A DNA stretch of 26,228 bases, taken from contig CALGRQ010000214.1 of assembly GCA_937880795.1 (NCBI GenBank), positions 1 to 26,228 of the forward strand, given 5' to 3'. How positions within the stretch are numbered: position 1 is the first letter of the stretch; every line of letters starts with the position of its first letter. Made by a program: the position numbers and the translations under genes. The stretch comes from an uncultured Dyadobacter sp. GTDB taxonomy: Bacteria; Bacteroidota; Bacteroidia; Cytophagales; Spirosomataceae. The notes under the pieces are model-generated. The model made no database searches. It worked only from the letters and a program-made list of their open reading frames with translations, and had not been told where the DNA came from. This document shows, piece after piece, positions 8,199 through 16,700 of this stretch.

Positions 8199-8834
8199 AT
8201 GAGCAAAAATAAATTTTCCTGGAAGTTGTTTCAGCAGGCACCCATCGTTGGTATTGCAAGAAATATATCCTTGGATGCCATGAAGCATATTTTACCATTG
8301 TATAGAGCGGCTGGGTTGACTAACGTTGAAATTACTATGAATACCCCGGGTGCAGTGGAGATTCTTCGCTACGCGTTGGAAAATGAGGCAGAAGGTTTGA
8401 ATATAGGAGTGGGTACAGTCTGTACGAAAAAGGAATTGATGCGTGCATTGGATGCAGGTGCACAGTTTGTTGTTACCCCCATCCTTAATAAAAAAGTTAT
8501 CAACATATGTGTTGAAAAGGGAGTTCCTATCATGCCCGGTGCTTATACTCCCACCGAAATATACAAGGCCTGGTCCTTAGGTGCGAACGTTGTAAAGGTA
8601 TTTCCGGCCACGGCCTTGGGGCCATCCTTTATCAAAGATCTAAAAGGGCCGATGAGTCAAATCAAGTTGTTGCCCACGGGTGGAGTAAGCCTCGACAACA
8701 TGCAGGAGTTCCTAAAAGCTGGTGCAGCTGGTCTAGGTATCGGTGGACAACTATTTGATCAAAAACTTATTGATGCTGAAAATTGGGACGGATTACAGGT
8801 ACACTTTGGAAAGTTTGTGAGTCGATTGGTATAG
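8199..8834 (+). CDS. eda: 2-dehydro-3-deoxy-phosphogluconate (KDPG) aldolase / 4-hydroxy-2-oxoglutarate aldolase
   Basis: Cleaves KDPG to pyruvate and glyceraldehyde 3-phosphate in the Entner-Doudoroff and hexuronate pathways, in the cytosol. The 211-residue class I aldolase has the Schiff-base lysine at Lys133 in GANVVKVFPATALGP, the same number as in E. coli Eda. Glu44 in VEITMNTPGA is the likely general acid/base; GVGTVCTKKE, TPILNK and LLPTGGV follow in the usual order. The frame is open upstream to a TTG at 8172, but the ATG at 8199 gives the normal family N-terminus and is preferred. The residue four after Glu44 is Asn48, where I recall E. coli Eda having Arg49. It lies about 100 bases after the MFS gene with no terminator between, so the two may be cotranscribed. 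Confidence 0.93.
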   Translation: MSKNKFSWKLFQQAPIVGIARNISLDAMKHILPLYRAAGLTNVEITMNTPGAVEILRYALENEAEGLNIGVGTVCTKKELMRALDAGAQFVVTPILNKKVINICVEKGVPIMPGAYTPTEIYKAWSLGANVVKVFPATALGPSFIKDLKGPMSQIKLLPTGGVSLDNMQEFLKAGAAGLGIGGQLFDQKLIDAENWDGLQVHFGKFVSRLV

Positions 8835-8865
8835 AAATAGTGTAATACTTAAGTCCAGTTTATAT

Positions 8866-8902
8866 AATTGAGAGTAGGAGAATTTTTTTACTCAAATTTT
8901 TG
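8866..8902 (+). terminator. Possible weak terminator between eda and the two-component genes
   Basis: AATTGAGAGTA (near 8866-8876) can pair with TACTCAAATT (8889-8898) if a few bases bulge; a short T run ending in G follows. The stem is AT-rich and imperfect, so this is only a candidate. Confidence 0.35.
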
Positions 8903-8904
8903 TA

Positions 8905-8919
8905 AAGGTTGACAACCTT
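8905..8919. promoter_or_regulatory. 15-bp palindrome upstream of the response regulator start
   Basis: AAGGTTG, a central A, and CAACCTT form a perfect inverted repeat ending 8 bases before the response-regulator ATG (8928). Its core GTTGACAACC occurs again at 13400-13409, just before the DUF190 start. It could be an operator, for example for autoregulation, or an RNA element around the ribosome binding region. The palindrome is directly visible; the role is inference. Confidence 0.4.
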
Positions 8920-8927
8920 AATAATGT

Positions 8928-9608
8928 ATGCACATTCTGATTGTAGAAGATGACGAAAGGCTGGCTTCGTTAATTAAACGGGTATTGGAAGAGAATGCCT
9001 ATGCTTCCACAGTTGCATATGACGGCGCGATGGGTTTGAAACTGGCACGTCAGCATGATTATGATTTAATTATCACTGATGTAGTTCTTCCAAAAATGGA
9101 TGGTATTGAGATGTGTAAGGCTATTCGCAATATAAAACCTGATGTACCCATCATTATGTTGACTGCCTTGGGCACAACAGATGATAAGGTAGAAGGTTTT
9201 GATGCCGGAGCAGATGATTATCTGGTAAAACCGTTTGATTTTAGAGAATTGCAGGTAAGAATAAGAGCCCTATTGAAGCGTGGGAGTACGGGAGGTAGAG
9301 CAAGTGGATTTCTTCTTACATACGCTGATCTCATCATAAATAATCATACGAAAACCGTGAGCCGTTCAGGGGTTGAAATAAATCTAACGCCGAAGGAATT
9401 TAAATTACTTGAATACATGGTTGAAAACTGCGATCGTGTTTTGTCTCGGACAGAAATTGCCGAAAAGGTATGGGGGACACATTTTGATACCGGGACCAAT
9501 TTTATAGATGTGTATGTCAATTATCTTCGAAAGAAAATTGATCGGGACTTTGAAGTTAAGCTGATCCACACAAGACCGGGTATGGGCTTTATCTTTAAGG
9601 TACCATGA
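8928..9608 (+). CDS. OmpR-family response regulator
   Basis: A 226-residue cytosolic transcription factor controlled by phosphorylation. The N-terminal receiver domain has the acidic pocket in VEDDERL, the phosphoacceptor Asp51 in IITDVVLPKMDG, the conserved MLTALG segment, and Lys in YLVKPFDF. A linker leads to a C-terminal winged-helix DNA-binding domain: NLTPKEFKLLEYMVEN, then the recognition-helix region ending in NFIDVYVNYLRKKID and the GMGFIF wing. The layout matches CusR/CopR-type regulators. Its stop overlaps the start of the histidine kinase gene (ATGA). It lies upstream of an RND efflux operon on the same strand, so the likely target is that operon. The signal is not deducible from the sequence. 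Confidence 0.95.
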   Translation: MHILIVEDDERLASLIKRVLEENAYASTVAYDGAMGLKLARQHDYDLIITDVVLPKMDGIEMCKAIRNIKPDVPIIMLTALGTTDDKVEGFDAGADDYLVKPFDFRELQVRIRALLKRGSTGGRASGFLLTYADLIINNHTKTVSRSGVEINLTPKEFKLLEYMVENCDRVLSRTEIAEKVWGTHFDTGTNFIDVYVNYLRKKIDRDFEVKLIHTRPGMGFIFKVP

Positions 9609-10972
9609 AGATTCGGACAAAGTTGAGCCTTCTTTTTACCTTTTTAACGGCTACAATACTGTTGGTTTTTGCTGCCACAGTTTATTTTTCTGCGTCTCAA
9701 AGCAGAGAGTCTCAATTTTATAAAAGTCTTAGAAAGGAAGCCATCACCAAAGCAAACTTATTTTTTACAGCGAAAGTAAGTCCTTCAACTTTACAAGCGA
9801 TATATAAAAATAATCGTGAAACGATCAGCGAAGTAGAAGTTGCCATTTACGACACCTCTTTTCAGTTGCTTTATCACGATGCTCCGGAGCTTGATTTTGT
9901 GAAAGCAACAAAGGATATGGTTCGCAATATCAAGAAAAATAAGCAGATTAGTTTCTATAAGGATCAGTGGCAGGTTGTAGGAATTCTCTTTAATTATCAG
10001 GATAAGGATTATGCCGTGGTTGCAACGGCCTATGACCAATATGGCTATCAAAAATTAGGGGTTTTATTCAATACCATCATTGCTGTATTTATAGGCTCCA
10101 TTCTCCTCATTTACCTCTTAGGCCGTTTTTTTTCTCAGAAGGCCCTATCTCCGGTTACCGATATCGTAAAAAATGTAAAAAGTATCACCGCTTCCAATCT
10201 GGATCTGAGAGTGAATACTACGGCTGGAAAGGATGAAATTGCAGAGCTTTCTGCAACATTTAATGAAATGTTGGATCGCCTGGAGAATTCTTTCGATGCA
10301 CAAAAACAATTTGTATCCAATATATCTCATGAACTCCGAACACCCATTGCTGCTTTAATTACAGAATTAGAATTGGCTATTGAGAAGGATCGGACTGGAA
10401 TTGAGTATAAAAATGTAATATCCAACGCAATTGGAGACTCGCACAAGCTGGCCAAACTTACCAATAGTTTACTCGATTTCGCGAAGGCAAATTATGATTC
10501 CTCTGAAATAGGATTTAAAACCGTTCGGGTGGACGAAATCCTATTGGATGCCCGACAGGAAATTCATAAACAATTTAGCGACTATATTATTGAGATTGAT
10601 TACGAGTCAGACTTTGAAAATGAAGAAGATATATCAGTATCCGGTAATGAATATCTATTAAAAGTTGCCTTCGCTAATTTGATTGAAAACGGATGCAAGT
10701 TTTCACCAGAAAAAACGAGCAGAATATCGATTGGAATGCAAGAGGGCCGGGTTATTCTTAAATTTGTCGATAAAGGTATAGGAATACAAGCGCAGGATTT
10801 ACCCCATATTTTTACCCCTTTTTATAGAGGTGTCAATCAGAAATATACCGATGGGAATGGGATTGGTCTTTCGTTAAGCAGTAAAATTATTGCGATTCAT
10901 CATGGAAAGCTAACAGTTCAGTCGGATAGAACTATTGGAACCACGTTTACCGTTACACTGACTCACCTTTAA
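9605..10972 (+). CDS. Sensor histidine kinase with HAMP domain
   Basis: A 455-residue inner-membrane kinase, partner of the overlapping response-regulator gene. The first membrane segment is at about residues 8-30 and the second at about 152-177, enclosing a periplasmic sensor region of some 120 residues with no recognised fold. A HAMP linker follows (FFSQKALSPVTDIVKN to about residue 230). The HisKA domain has the phosphoacceptor His242 in SNISHELRTPIAAL. The ATP-binding domain shows the N box NLIENGCKFSP, the G1 box DKGIGI, the F box FTPFYRG and the G2 box GNGIGLSLS. All catalytic boxes look intact. From the CusS/CzcS-like layout and the downstream pump, a periplasmic metal or toxic-compound signal is likely, but the sensor region shows no obvious His- or Met-rich metal site. 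Confidence 0.94.
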   Translation: MKIRTKLSLLFTFLTATILLVFAATVYFSASQSRESQFYKSLRKEAITKANLFFTAKVSPSTLQAIYKNNRETISEVEVAIYDTSFQLLYHDAPELDFVKATKDMVRNIKKNKQISFYKDQWQVVGILFNYQDKDYAVVATAYDQYGYQKLGVLFNTIIAVFIGSILLIYLLGRFFSQKALSPVTDIVKNVKSITASNLDLRVNTTAGKDEIAELSATFNEMLDRLENSFDAQKQFVSNISHELRTPIAALITELELAIEKDRTGIEYKNVISNAIGDSHKLAKLTNSLLDFAKANYDSSEIGFKTVRVDEILLDARQEIHKQFSDYIIEIDYESDFENEEDISVSGNEYLLKVAFANLIENGCKFSPEKTSRISIGMQEGRVILKFVDKGIGIQAQDLPHIFTPFYRGVNQKYTDGNGIGLSLSSKIIAIHHGKLTVQSDRTIGTTFTVTLTHL

Positions 10973-10983
10973 TTTAGTCTCTA

Positions 10984-11011
10984 ATGGTTTTATAATATTA
11001 TTATAAACCAT
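10984..11011. promoter_or_regulatory. AT-rich inverted repeat upstream of the efflux operon, candidate operator
   Basis: ATGGTTTTATAAT (10984-10996) and ATTATAAACCAT (11000-11011) are reverse complements apart from one extra T. The repeat lies between the kinase stop and the tolC-like gene, just upstream of a near-consensus -7 element, about where a regulator would contact the -33 region. No T run follows, so a terminator is less likely. The operator role is inferred. Confidence 0.4.
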
Positions 11012-11018
11012 CTCTAAC

Positions 11019-11026
11019 TATGTTTT
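11019..11026 (+). promoter_or_regulatory. Near-consensus Bacteroidota -7 promoter element for the efflux operon
   Basis: TATGTTTT matches TAnnTTTG at all but the last base. It lies about 50 bases before the tolC-like ATG and just downstream of the inverted repeat at 10984-11011. No clear -33 TTTG was found at the usual distance, which would fit an activator-dependent promoter. Confidence 0.35.
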
Positions 11027-11076
11027 AGCGTTCTTTCATCGAGGTTTGCTGCCGGATAGATTACCCCCTAACGGTT

Positions 11077-12330
11077 ATGCAAAGATTAATGATATTGGTA
11101 TTTTTTTTGGTCGGCACCTGCTTTAACCATGCTCAGGGGCAAGTCGGGTTAACGCTCCAAAAAGCCCTTCAAAATGCCAGAGAGAACAATCCTTTCTTAA
11201 AATCCCAGGCGTTGAATGTGGGCATTGCTCAGGCCGATATTACTACTGCCGGTCTACGGCCTAATCCTGTTTTAAATAATCAGAGCCTTCAGTTATTGCA
11301 AGCATCGCGCTCGGCTCCGGGTGTTAATCTGATGAACAGGCATAATCAGCAAATATGGTGGCAGTTAACTAAAACATTTCAGTTACCTGCTCAGCGTTTG
11401 AATAAGATAGAATTTGCCGGCAAAAACGCAGAATTATCTCAAAATGTTTTGAAAGATACAGAGCGCAATTTGTTCCTAGATGTAGCGATGAAATGGCTGG
11501 ATGTGTGGATGTTACGCAAGGAGTTGGATGTGCTGCAAATGGCAAAAAGCAATACAGATAGTCTGGTTCTTATTAATCGTGTAAGACTAAAAAATCAGGT
11601 TATTACGGAAACGGACTTAGTTCGTACAGAGCTTCTTGCCGGACAATACCAAATGGAGATGAAGTCTACGGTTCAGGACTATCGTAATGAGCTAATCAAC
11701 TTACAAACCTTGCTTGGTGAAAAAACAGAGGTTTCTATTGACACTAGCGATCATTTTGACGCATTCAGTAATTTGTTAAATCCAGATACACTTGCTAATC
11801 GGTCGGATGATCGTACGGATATGCAAATGCTGAAAACAGCGATACAGGCCGCTGATGTAAATATGAAACTTCAAAAATCATTAGCGCTACCTCAGCCGGA
11901 ATTAGGCTTGATCTATAACCCACAAAATACGAATCCTTATTTTGGTTTTTTTGCCACCATTGATTTACCCTTTTTCTCTCGAAATCAGGGGGAGATTCAA
12001 AAATCTAAGATCATTAAAAGCCAGGCTGAGCAAGATTTGTTTGCCAAACGAATGTTGGTAAGTAGTGAAATTGAAACAGCTCAAAAATCCTATCAGATTA
12101 ACAAAAAGAATGTTGAGGACTTTACAGGACTTTTAGCTCAGGCTGAAAAAATATTGTCCAGCGTCAGGTATTCTTATTTACGGGGAGGTACATCCATTGT
12201 AGACCTTCTGGAAGCTCACAGAAGTTGGCTGGCAACACGCCAACAATATTATAAAACATTACAGCAATACAGACAGAGCTATGTTCGGCTCTTGTACGTT
12301 TCAGGACTCATTAATCAACTTGCAATTTAA
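11077..12330 (+). CDS. TolC-family outer membrane channel of an RND efflux system (CzcC/CusC-like)
   Basis: Forms the outer-membrane and periplasmic channel of the tripartite pump encoded by the next genes. The 417-residue protein starts with a signal peptide (MQRLMILVFFLVGTCFNHAQGQ), with no lipobox. Two outer-membrane-efflux repeats follow: the first begins LTLQKALQNARENNPFLKSQAL, with a long coiled-coil region to about residue 215. The second covers QMLKTAIQAADVNMKLQKSLA to the GGTSIVDLLEAHRSW block near the end, which is characteristic of CzcC-like proteins. It is the first gene of the operon, and only 3 bases separate its stop from the adaptor start. Substrate class is inferred from the downstream pump. 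Confidence 0.92.
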   Translation: MQRLMILVFFLVGTCFNHAQGQVGLTLQKALQNARENNPFLKSQALNVGIAQADITTAGLRPNPVLNNQSLQLLQASRSAPGVNLMNRHNQQIWWQLTKTFQLPAQRLNKIEFAGKNAELSQNVLKDTERNLFLDVAMKWLDVWMLRKELDVLQMAKSNTDSLVLINRVRLKNQVITETDLVRTELLAGQYQMEMKSTVQDYRNELINLQTLLGEKTEVSIDTSDHFDAFSNLLNPDTLANRSDDRTDMQMLKTAIQAADVNMKLQKSLALPQPELGLIYNPQNTNPYFGFFATIDLPFFSRNQGEIQKSKIIKSQAEQDLFAKRMLVSSEIETAQKSYQINKKNVEDFTGLLAQAEKILSSVRYSYLRGGTSIVDLLEAHRSWLATRQQYYKTLQQYRQSYVRLLYVSGLINQLAI

Positions 12331-12333
12331 AAC

Positions 12334-13383
12334 ATGAAAAACCTTCTTTTATACAGTGTAATAATCGCTGGAATACTATGGAGTTGTGGGAAGAAAGAAG
12401 AAGCACGCACGCCCAAAGAAGAGCCTGTACCAGAAGTTAGCCAGGACGGAACGAAGATTGTTTTTCCGGGAGAAAAAATTGCGTCATTTTTTACCACCGA
12501 AATGGCGGGTAGTTCGCAAATGGCGGCAAGCTTTGGTGCACCGGCAAAAGTGGCAGCCACTGTTGCGCGCTCGGGCGAGGGAGCCGGCCAAAACATTATT
12601 TTGTTTGAAGATCCTTCTTTGGCTTCGAGCTATACGGAGCTGCTCACTCATAAACAGAAAATTAAGCAATTACAAGGGATTGTCGATCAGAAACGAGCCG
12701 TGATAAGTCGTAAGCAGATAGAAGTGGAACGTTATCAGGATCTGTTTAAAAATGGCGCTGGAACCGGAAAAGATGTGGCCGATGCGCAGGTGAATCTATT
12801 GGGTGCTGAAACGGAGTATTCTATGGCAAATAACGATTTGGCTGCGGAGCGCACAGCAATTATTGAACATGAAACGAAGTTAAAAATGGCTGGATTTAAC
12901 CCTGCTGCACTCAGACAGGCAAGTCCCGGAAAAGCATTTGTTATTTGTGAAGTTCCGGAAAATCAAATTGAGAATATCAAGGAGGGGGATCATTGTAGCC
13001 TCCAATTTAATGCGTTTCCCAATCAGAAGTACATGGGTAAAGTAGATGATGTAACAGACCTGATTGATCAGACATCGCAAATGGTCAAAATACGCATTAC
13101 CATAGACAATAATGGAGGGCGTTTTAAAGCCGGGATGTTTGCTACTGCTCAAATGGGTTTTAGTCAGGGCAAGAATATTAGTGTTGATAAAAATGCGCTG
13201 ATAACAGTACAGGGGAAAAGTTATGTGTTCATAAAAAATGGAAAAAATACATTCCTAAGAAAGCCAGTGTCTGTTGGCAACCTGATTGAAAACAGATTCA
13301 TTGTTTACGATGGAATAAAGGTAGGGGACTCGGTAGCAGTTAAAGGCGTGATGCAGCTGAAAGGGTTGTCATTCGGTTATTAA
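12334..13383 (+). CDS. RND efflux periplasmic adaptor (membrane fusion protein), lipoprotein
   Basis: A 349-residue adaptor that bridges the inner-membrane pump and the outer channel. It is a lipoprotein: hydrophobic start with lipobox ILWSC, Cys18 lipid-attached. A low-complexity linker rich in Lys, Glu and Pro follows. A split barrel/lipoyl region surrounds a helical hairpin at about residues 85-175, which contains QLQGIVDQKRAVISRKQIEVERY. The C-terminal part has AFVICEVPENQIENIKEGD and GRFKAGMFATAQM, typical of CzcB/CusB-like proteins. There is no His-rich or Met-rich N-terminal metal site as in CzcB or CusB. It is short for the group but shows all core domains. A 33-base gap precedes the DUF190 gene. 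Confidence 0.9.
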   Translation: MKNLLLYSVIIAGILWSCGKKEEARTPKEEPVPEVSQDGTKIVFPGEKIASFFTTEMAGSSQMAASFGAPAKVAATVARSGEGAGQNIILFEDPSLASSYTELLTHKQKIKQLQGIVDQKRAVISRKQIEVERYQDLFKNGAGTGKDVADAQVNLLGAETEYSMANNDLAAERTAIIEHETKLKMAGFNPAALRQASPGKAFVICEVPENQIENIKEGDHCSLQFNAFPNQKYMGKVDDVTDLIDQTSQMVKIRITIDNNGGRFKAGMFATAQMGFSQGKNISVDKNALITVQGKSYVFIKNGKNTFLRKPVSVGNLIENRFIVYDGIKVGDSVAVKGVMQLKGLSFGY

Positions 13384-13416
13384 ATGATTATTCAAACAAG
13401 TTGACAACCACTGGTT

Positions 13417-13716
13417 ATGCTTAAAGCACAAATATTTATAGATCAGGACGAGCTCGTAGGTGATAAAGCCTTGTACGAATTCATTATGGAATTTTTAATT
13501 GATCAAAATATCAAAGGGGCCACCATGTTCCGTGGCCGCCTAGGTTATGGAGAAGGTCAGCATTTGAAAAGACCAAATGACCTGTTCAGTTTTGATGAAA
13601 CACCCATAATGATCACTTTCATTGATGAGGAAAATAAGATTCGAGATACGTTGACCGAGCTTCGCAAAACTGTGAAGAGTGGCTTCATTATTACGCAACA
13701 TGTAGATATTTGGTAA
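13417..13716 (+). CDS. DUF190 family PII-like protein
   Basis: A 99-residue cytosolic protein matching DUF190 (PF02641), a family with the ferredoxin-like fold of PII signalling proteins. Visible hallmarks: an early QIFIDQDELVGDKALYEFIMEFL segment, then the family signature GATMFRGRLGYGEG at about residues 34-47, a PIMITFIDEENKIRDTLTEL strand-helix, and the closing strand GFIITQHVDIW. It lies between the adaptor and the pump gene, with only 3 bases to the pump start, so it is made together with the transporter. From family knowledge, DUF190 genes are often linked to CrcB fluoride channels, and PII relatives act as ligand-sensing regulators of transporters. A role in tuning this pump is therefore plausible, but it is inference. 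Confidence 0.93.
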   Translation: MLKAQIFIDQDELVGDKALYEFIMEFLIDQNIKGATMFRGRLGYGEGQHLKRPNDLFSFDETPIMITFIDEENKIRDTLTELRKTVKSGFIITQHVDIW

Positions 13717-13719
13717 GCC

Positions 13720-16700
13720 ATGATCAAAAACTTGCTCCTTTTTAGTTTAAGAAACCGATGGATTGTGATTTCTGCCAGCTTCGTGATCATGGCCATAGGG
13801 TACTGGTGCTTTATTAACTTAAAGATTGAAGCTTATCCTGACATTGCCGATACAAATGTGATTGTGGTGGCGCAGTATAAGGGCCGCGCTGCGGAGGAGG
13901 TTGAACAGCAGGTGACGGTACCTATCGAGCGAGCATTGCAAAATACCCCCAATGTGTTGGATCGGCGGAGTCGTACAATATTTGGACTTTCGGTGGTTCA
14001 GCTTACTTTTAAAGATGGGACCGACGACTATTTCGCACGGCAGCAGGTGACAGAAAGATTGGCTGCGGCGCAACTTCCGGATGGGGTGGCACCAGAACTG
14101 GCCCCGCTTAGTACAGCGGTTGGTGAAATATTAAGATATGTGGTAGAAGCACCTGCAACATATAGCCCAACCCAGCTTCGTGACTTGCAGGATTGGGTCA
14201 TCAAGCCTGCACTGCTGCAAGTACCGGGTATAGCCGATGTTGTCACCTTTGGCGGACCGTTAAAACAATTTCACATTATCACATCGCCGGAAACGCTTCG
14301 CAAATATAACCTGACATTACAGGATATCATGGATGCGGTGAATGCGAATAATCAGAACACGGGTGGAGATATTATTGCGGTGGGTGGTCAAGGCTTTGCG
14401 GTAAGAAGTTTGGGGGCAATCAAAACGGAGGAGGATATGAAAAATATTCTTCTCAAGGCCGAGGATGGTAATAGTGTTTTTCTCCGTGATGTAGCCAGTG
14501 TTGAAATTACGCCGCCACCACCAAGTGGTGTATTGGGATATACGATAACGAAAGATAGTGTCAATGTAAATAGTGGAGTGGAAGGTATCGTGCTATTAAG
14601 AAGATACGAGAACCCCAGTGAAGTTTTAAAGTTGTTGAAAGAAAAAATGGCTGATATTCAGGAGACTGAGATGCCAGAGGGTGTAAAATTGAAACCACTC
14701 TATGATCGAAGTTTTCTCATCGATCACTCTTTGGAAACCGTAGCTCATACTTTGTTTGAGGGTGTTTCTATAGTTGTTATTTTGTTAATTTTCTTTTTAG
14801 GCAGCGTTCGTAGCGCTGTTGTTGTGGCGCTCACAATTCCATTCTCGTTATTGTTTGCGTTTATCTTAATGCGTTTAACCGGTATACCCGCAAACCTGCT
14901 CTCTTTGGGGGCTATTGACTTCGGTATTATTGTAGATGGAGCATGCGTTATGGCCGAACATTTGGTTAGGAAGTATCGGATGGCATCAGATGCTGAAAAG
15001 CAGCAGGGGATTACGAAAATTACATTGCTGGCCGCTCAGGAGGTGGGGCGAGAGATTTTCTTTTCGGTAACCATTATTATTTTGGCATATATGCCCATTC
15101 TGCTCATGACCCGTGTAGAAGGGAAATTATTCTCCCCCATGGCTCTTACGCTTGCTTTTGCCGTTATCGGGTCAATGATAGCCGCACTTACCTTCATACC
15201 TGTACTCATTTCATTCGCATATAGAAAGCAACTAAGCGGACAGGGAAAACCTCTGAAAGAACCTAAAAATATTATCCTGGATTTTCTGTCTCGCATTTAT
15301 GGCAAAATGCTTCATCTCTTGCTGCCAAAATACAAGATCACCGTTGTGGTGGGTTTTGTGATTGTAGGCTTTTTTATATTTATGGGTACAAGATTGGGAA
15401 CAGAGTTTTTACCGTCTTTGGATGAGGGTTCTATTTTTCTAAGAGGAAATTTTCCCGCCGGCATTACCATTCAGGAGAATGCTTCCTATGCTCCCAAAAT
15501 AAGGAGTATCATTGCCAAATATCCACAAATTGCCTTTGTAATAACCCAAACTGGCCGTAATGACGACGGAACAGACCCTTTCCCCGCCAACCGGAATGAG
15601 ATCCTGGTTGGGTTAAAAGATTATGATGAGTGGAGCAAAACCATTACCAAGAAGGAGCTTGTCAATGTGATCAAAACCGATTTGGAAAAGCAGCTTCCTT
15701 CAGTAACTTTTTCTTCCGGCCAACCGATTATTGATCAGGTTATGGAAATTGTTACAGGAAGTGCAGCAGACTTAGCCATTTCTGTGGTGGGCGAAGATTT
15801 GACTTTAATGCGGCAAAAGGCAGATAGTATTGCTACAATTGCCAAGAAAATGCAGGGGGCCGAAAATGTGAATATTGAGCAAGAGGGGCCGCAAGATCAA
15901 TTAGCGATCAATATAAATAGGGAGGCGGCAGCTCGTTTTGGGATTAACGTGGGAGACATTCAGAGTATGGTGGAAGCAGCCATTGGCGGGAAAACGATTT
16001 CTACGCTTTATGACGGTACCAAACGTTATGATATTTTGGTTCGTTTTTTACCTGAATTCCGAAATTCAATTGATGCAATCAAGAAGATTCAGGTTCAATC
16101 GGTTAATGGGGCACTTATTCCAATGGAACAACTCGCTGACATTCATTATGTAGAGGGCCAAACCAATATTTATAGATACGGTAGTAAAAGAATGGTTACA
16201 GTTCGGACCAATATTCATGGCCGAGACCAGGGTGGGTTTGTTAAAGAGTTGAAAGCCAAATTGAAAGGTAAAATCATACTACCCAAAGGATATAATATAG
16301 TATTTGGGGGACAGTATGAAAATCTGCAACGTGCTGGTAAGCAGCTGGCATTCACAATTCCATTGACCATTATTTTGGTTTTTCTGTTTCTCTTCATGCT
16401 CTTTAAAAATTTGCAACATACATTGGTTACAATGAGTTGTATACTGTTTGCACTAGGCGGCGGTATTGTTGCCCTTTTACTTCGTGGTTATTATTTCAAT
16501 GTTTCAGCAGGTGTTGGTTTTGTAAGTATTTTCGGAATTTCGGTTATGGCCGGTGTATTGCTGGTTTCAGCTATAAACCGGATTGTGGAGTCTAATCAGT
16601 TTGATTTAAGGCAAAGCGTGTTGCTGGCATCAGAAGAGCAGCTACGAGCACTTTTATCTATTTTGGTGGTAGCAATTGTAGGTCTTGTACCTGCCGCCAC

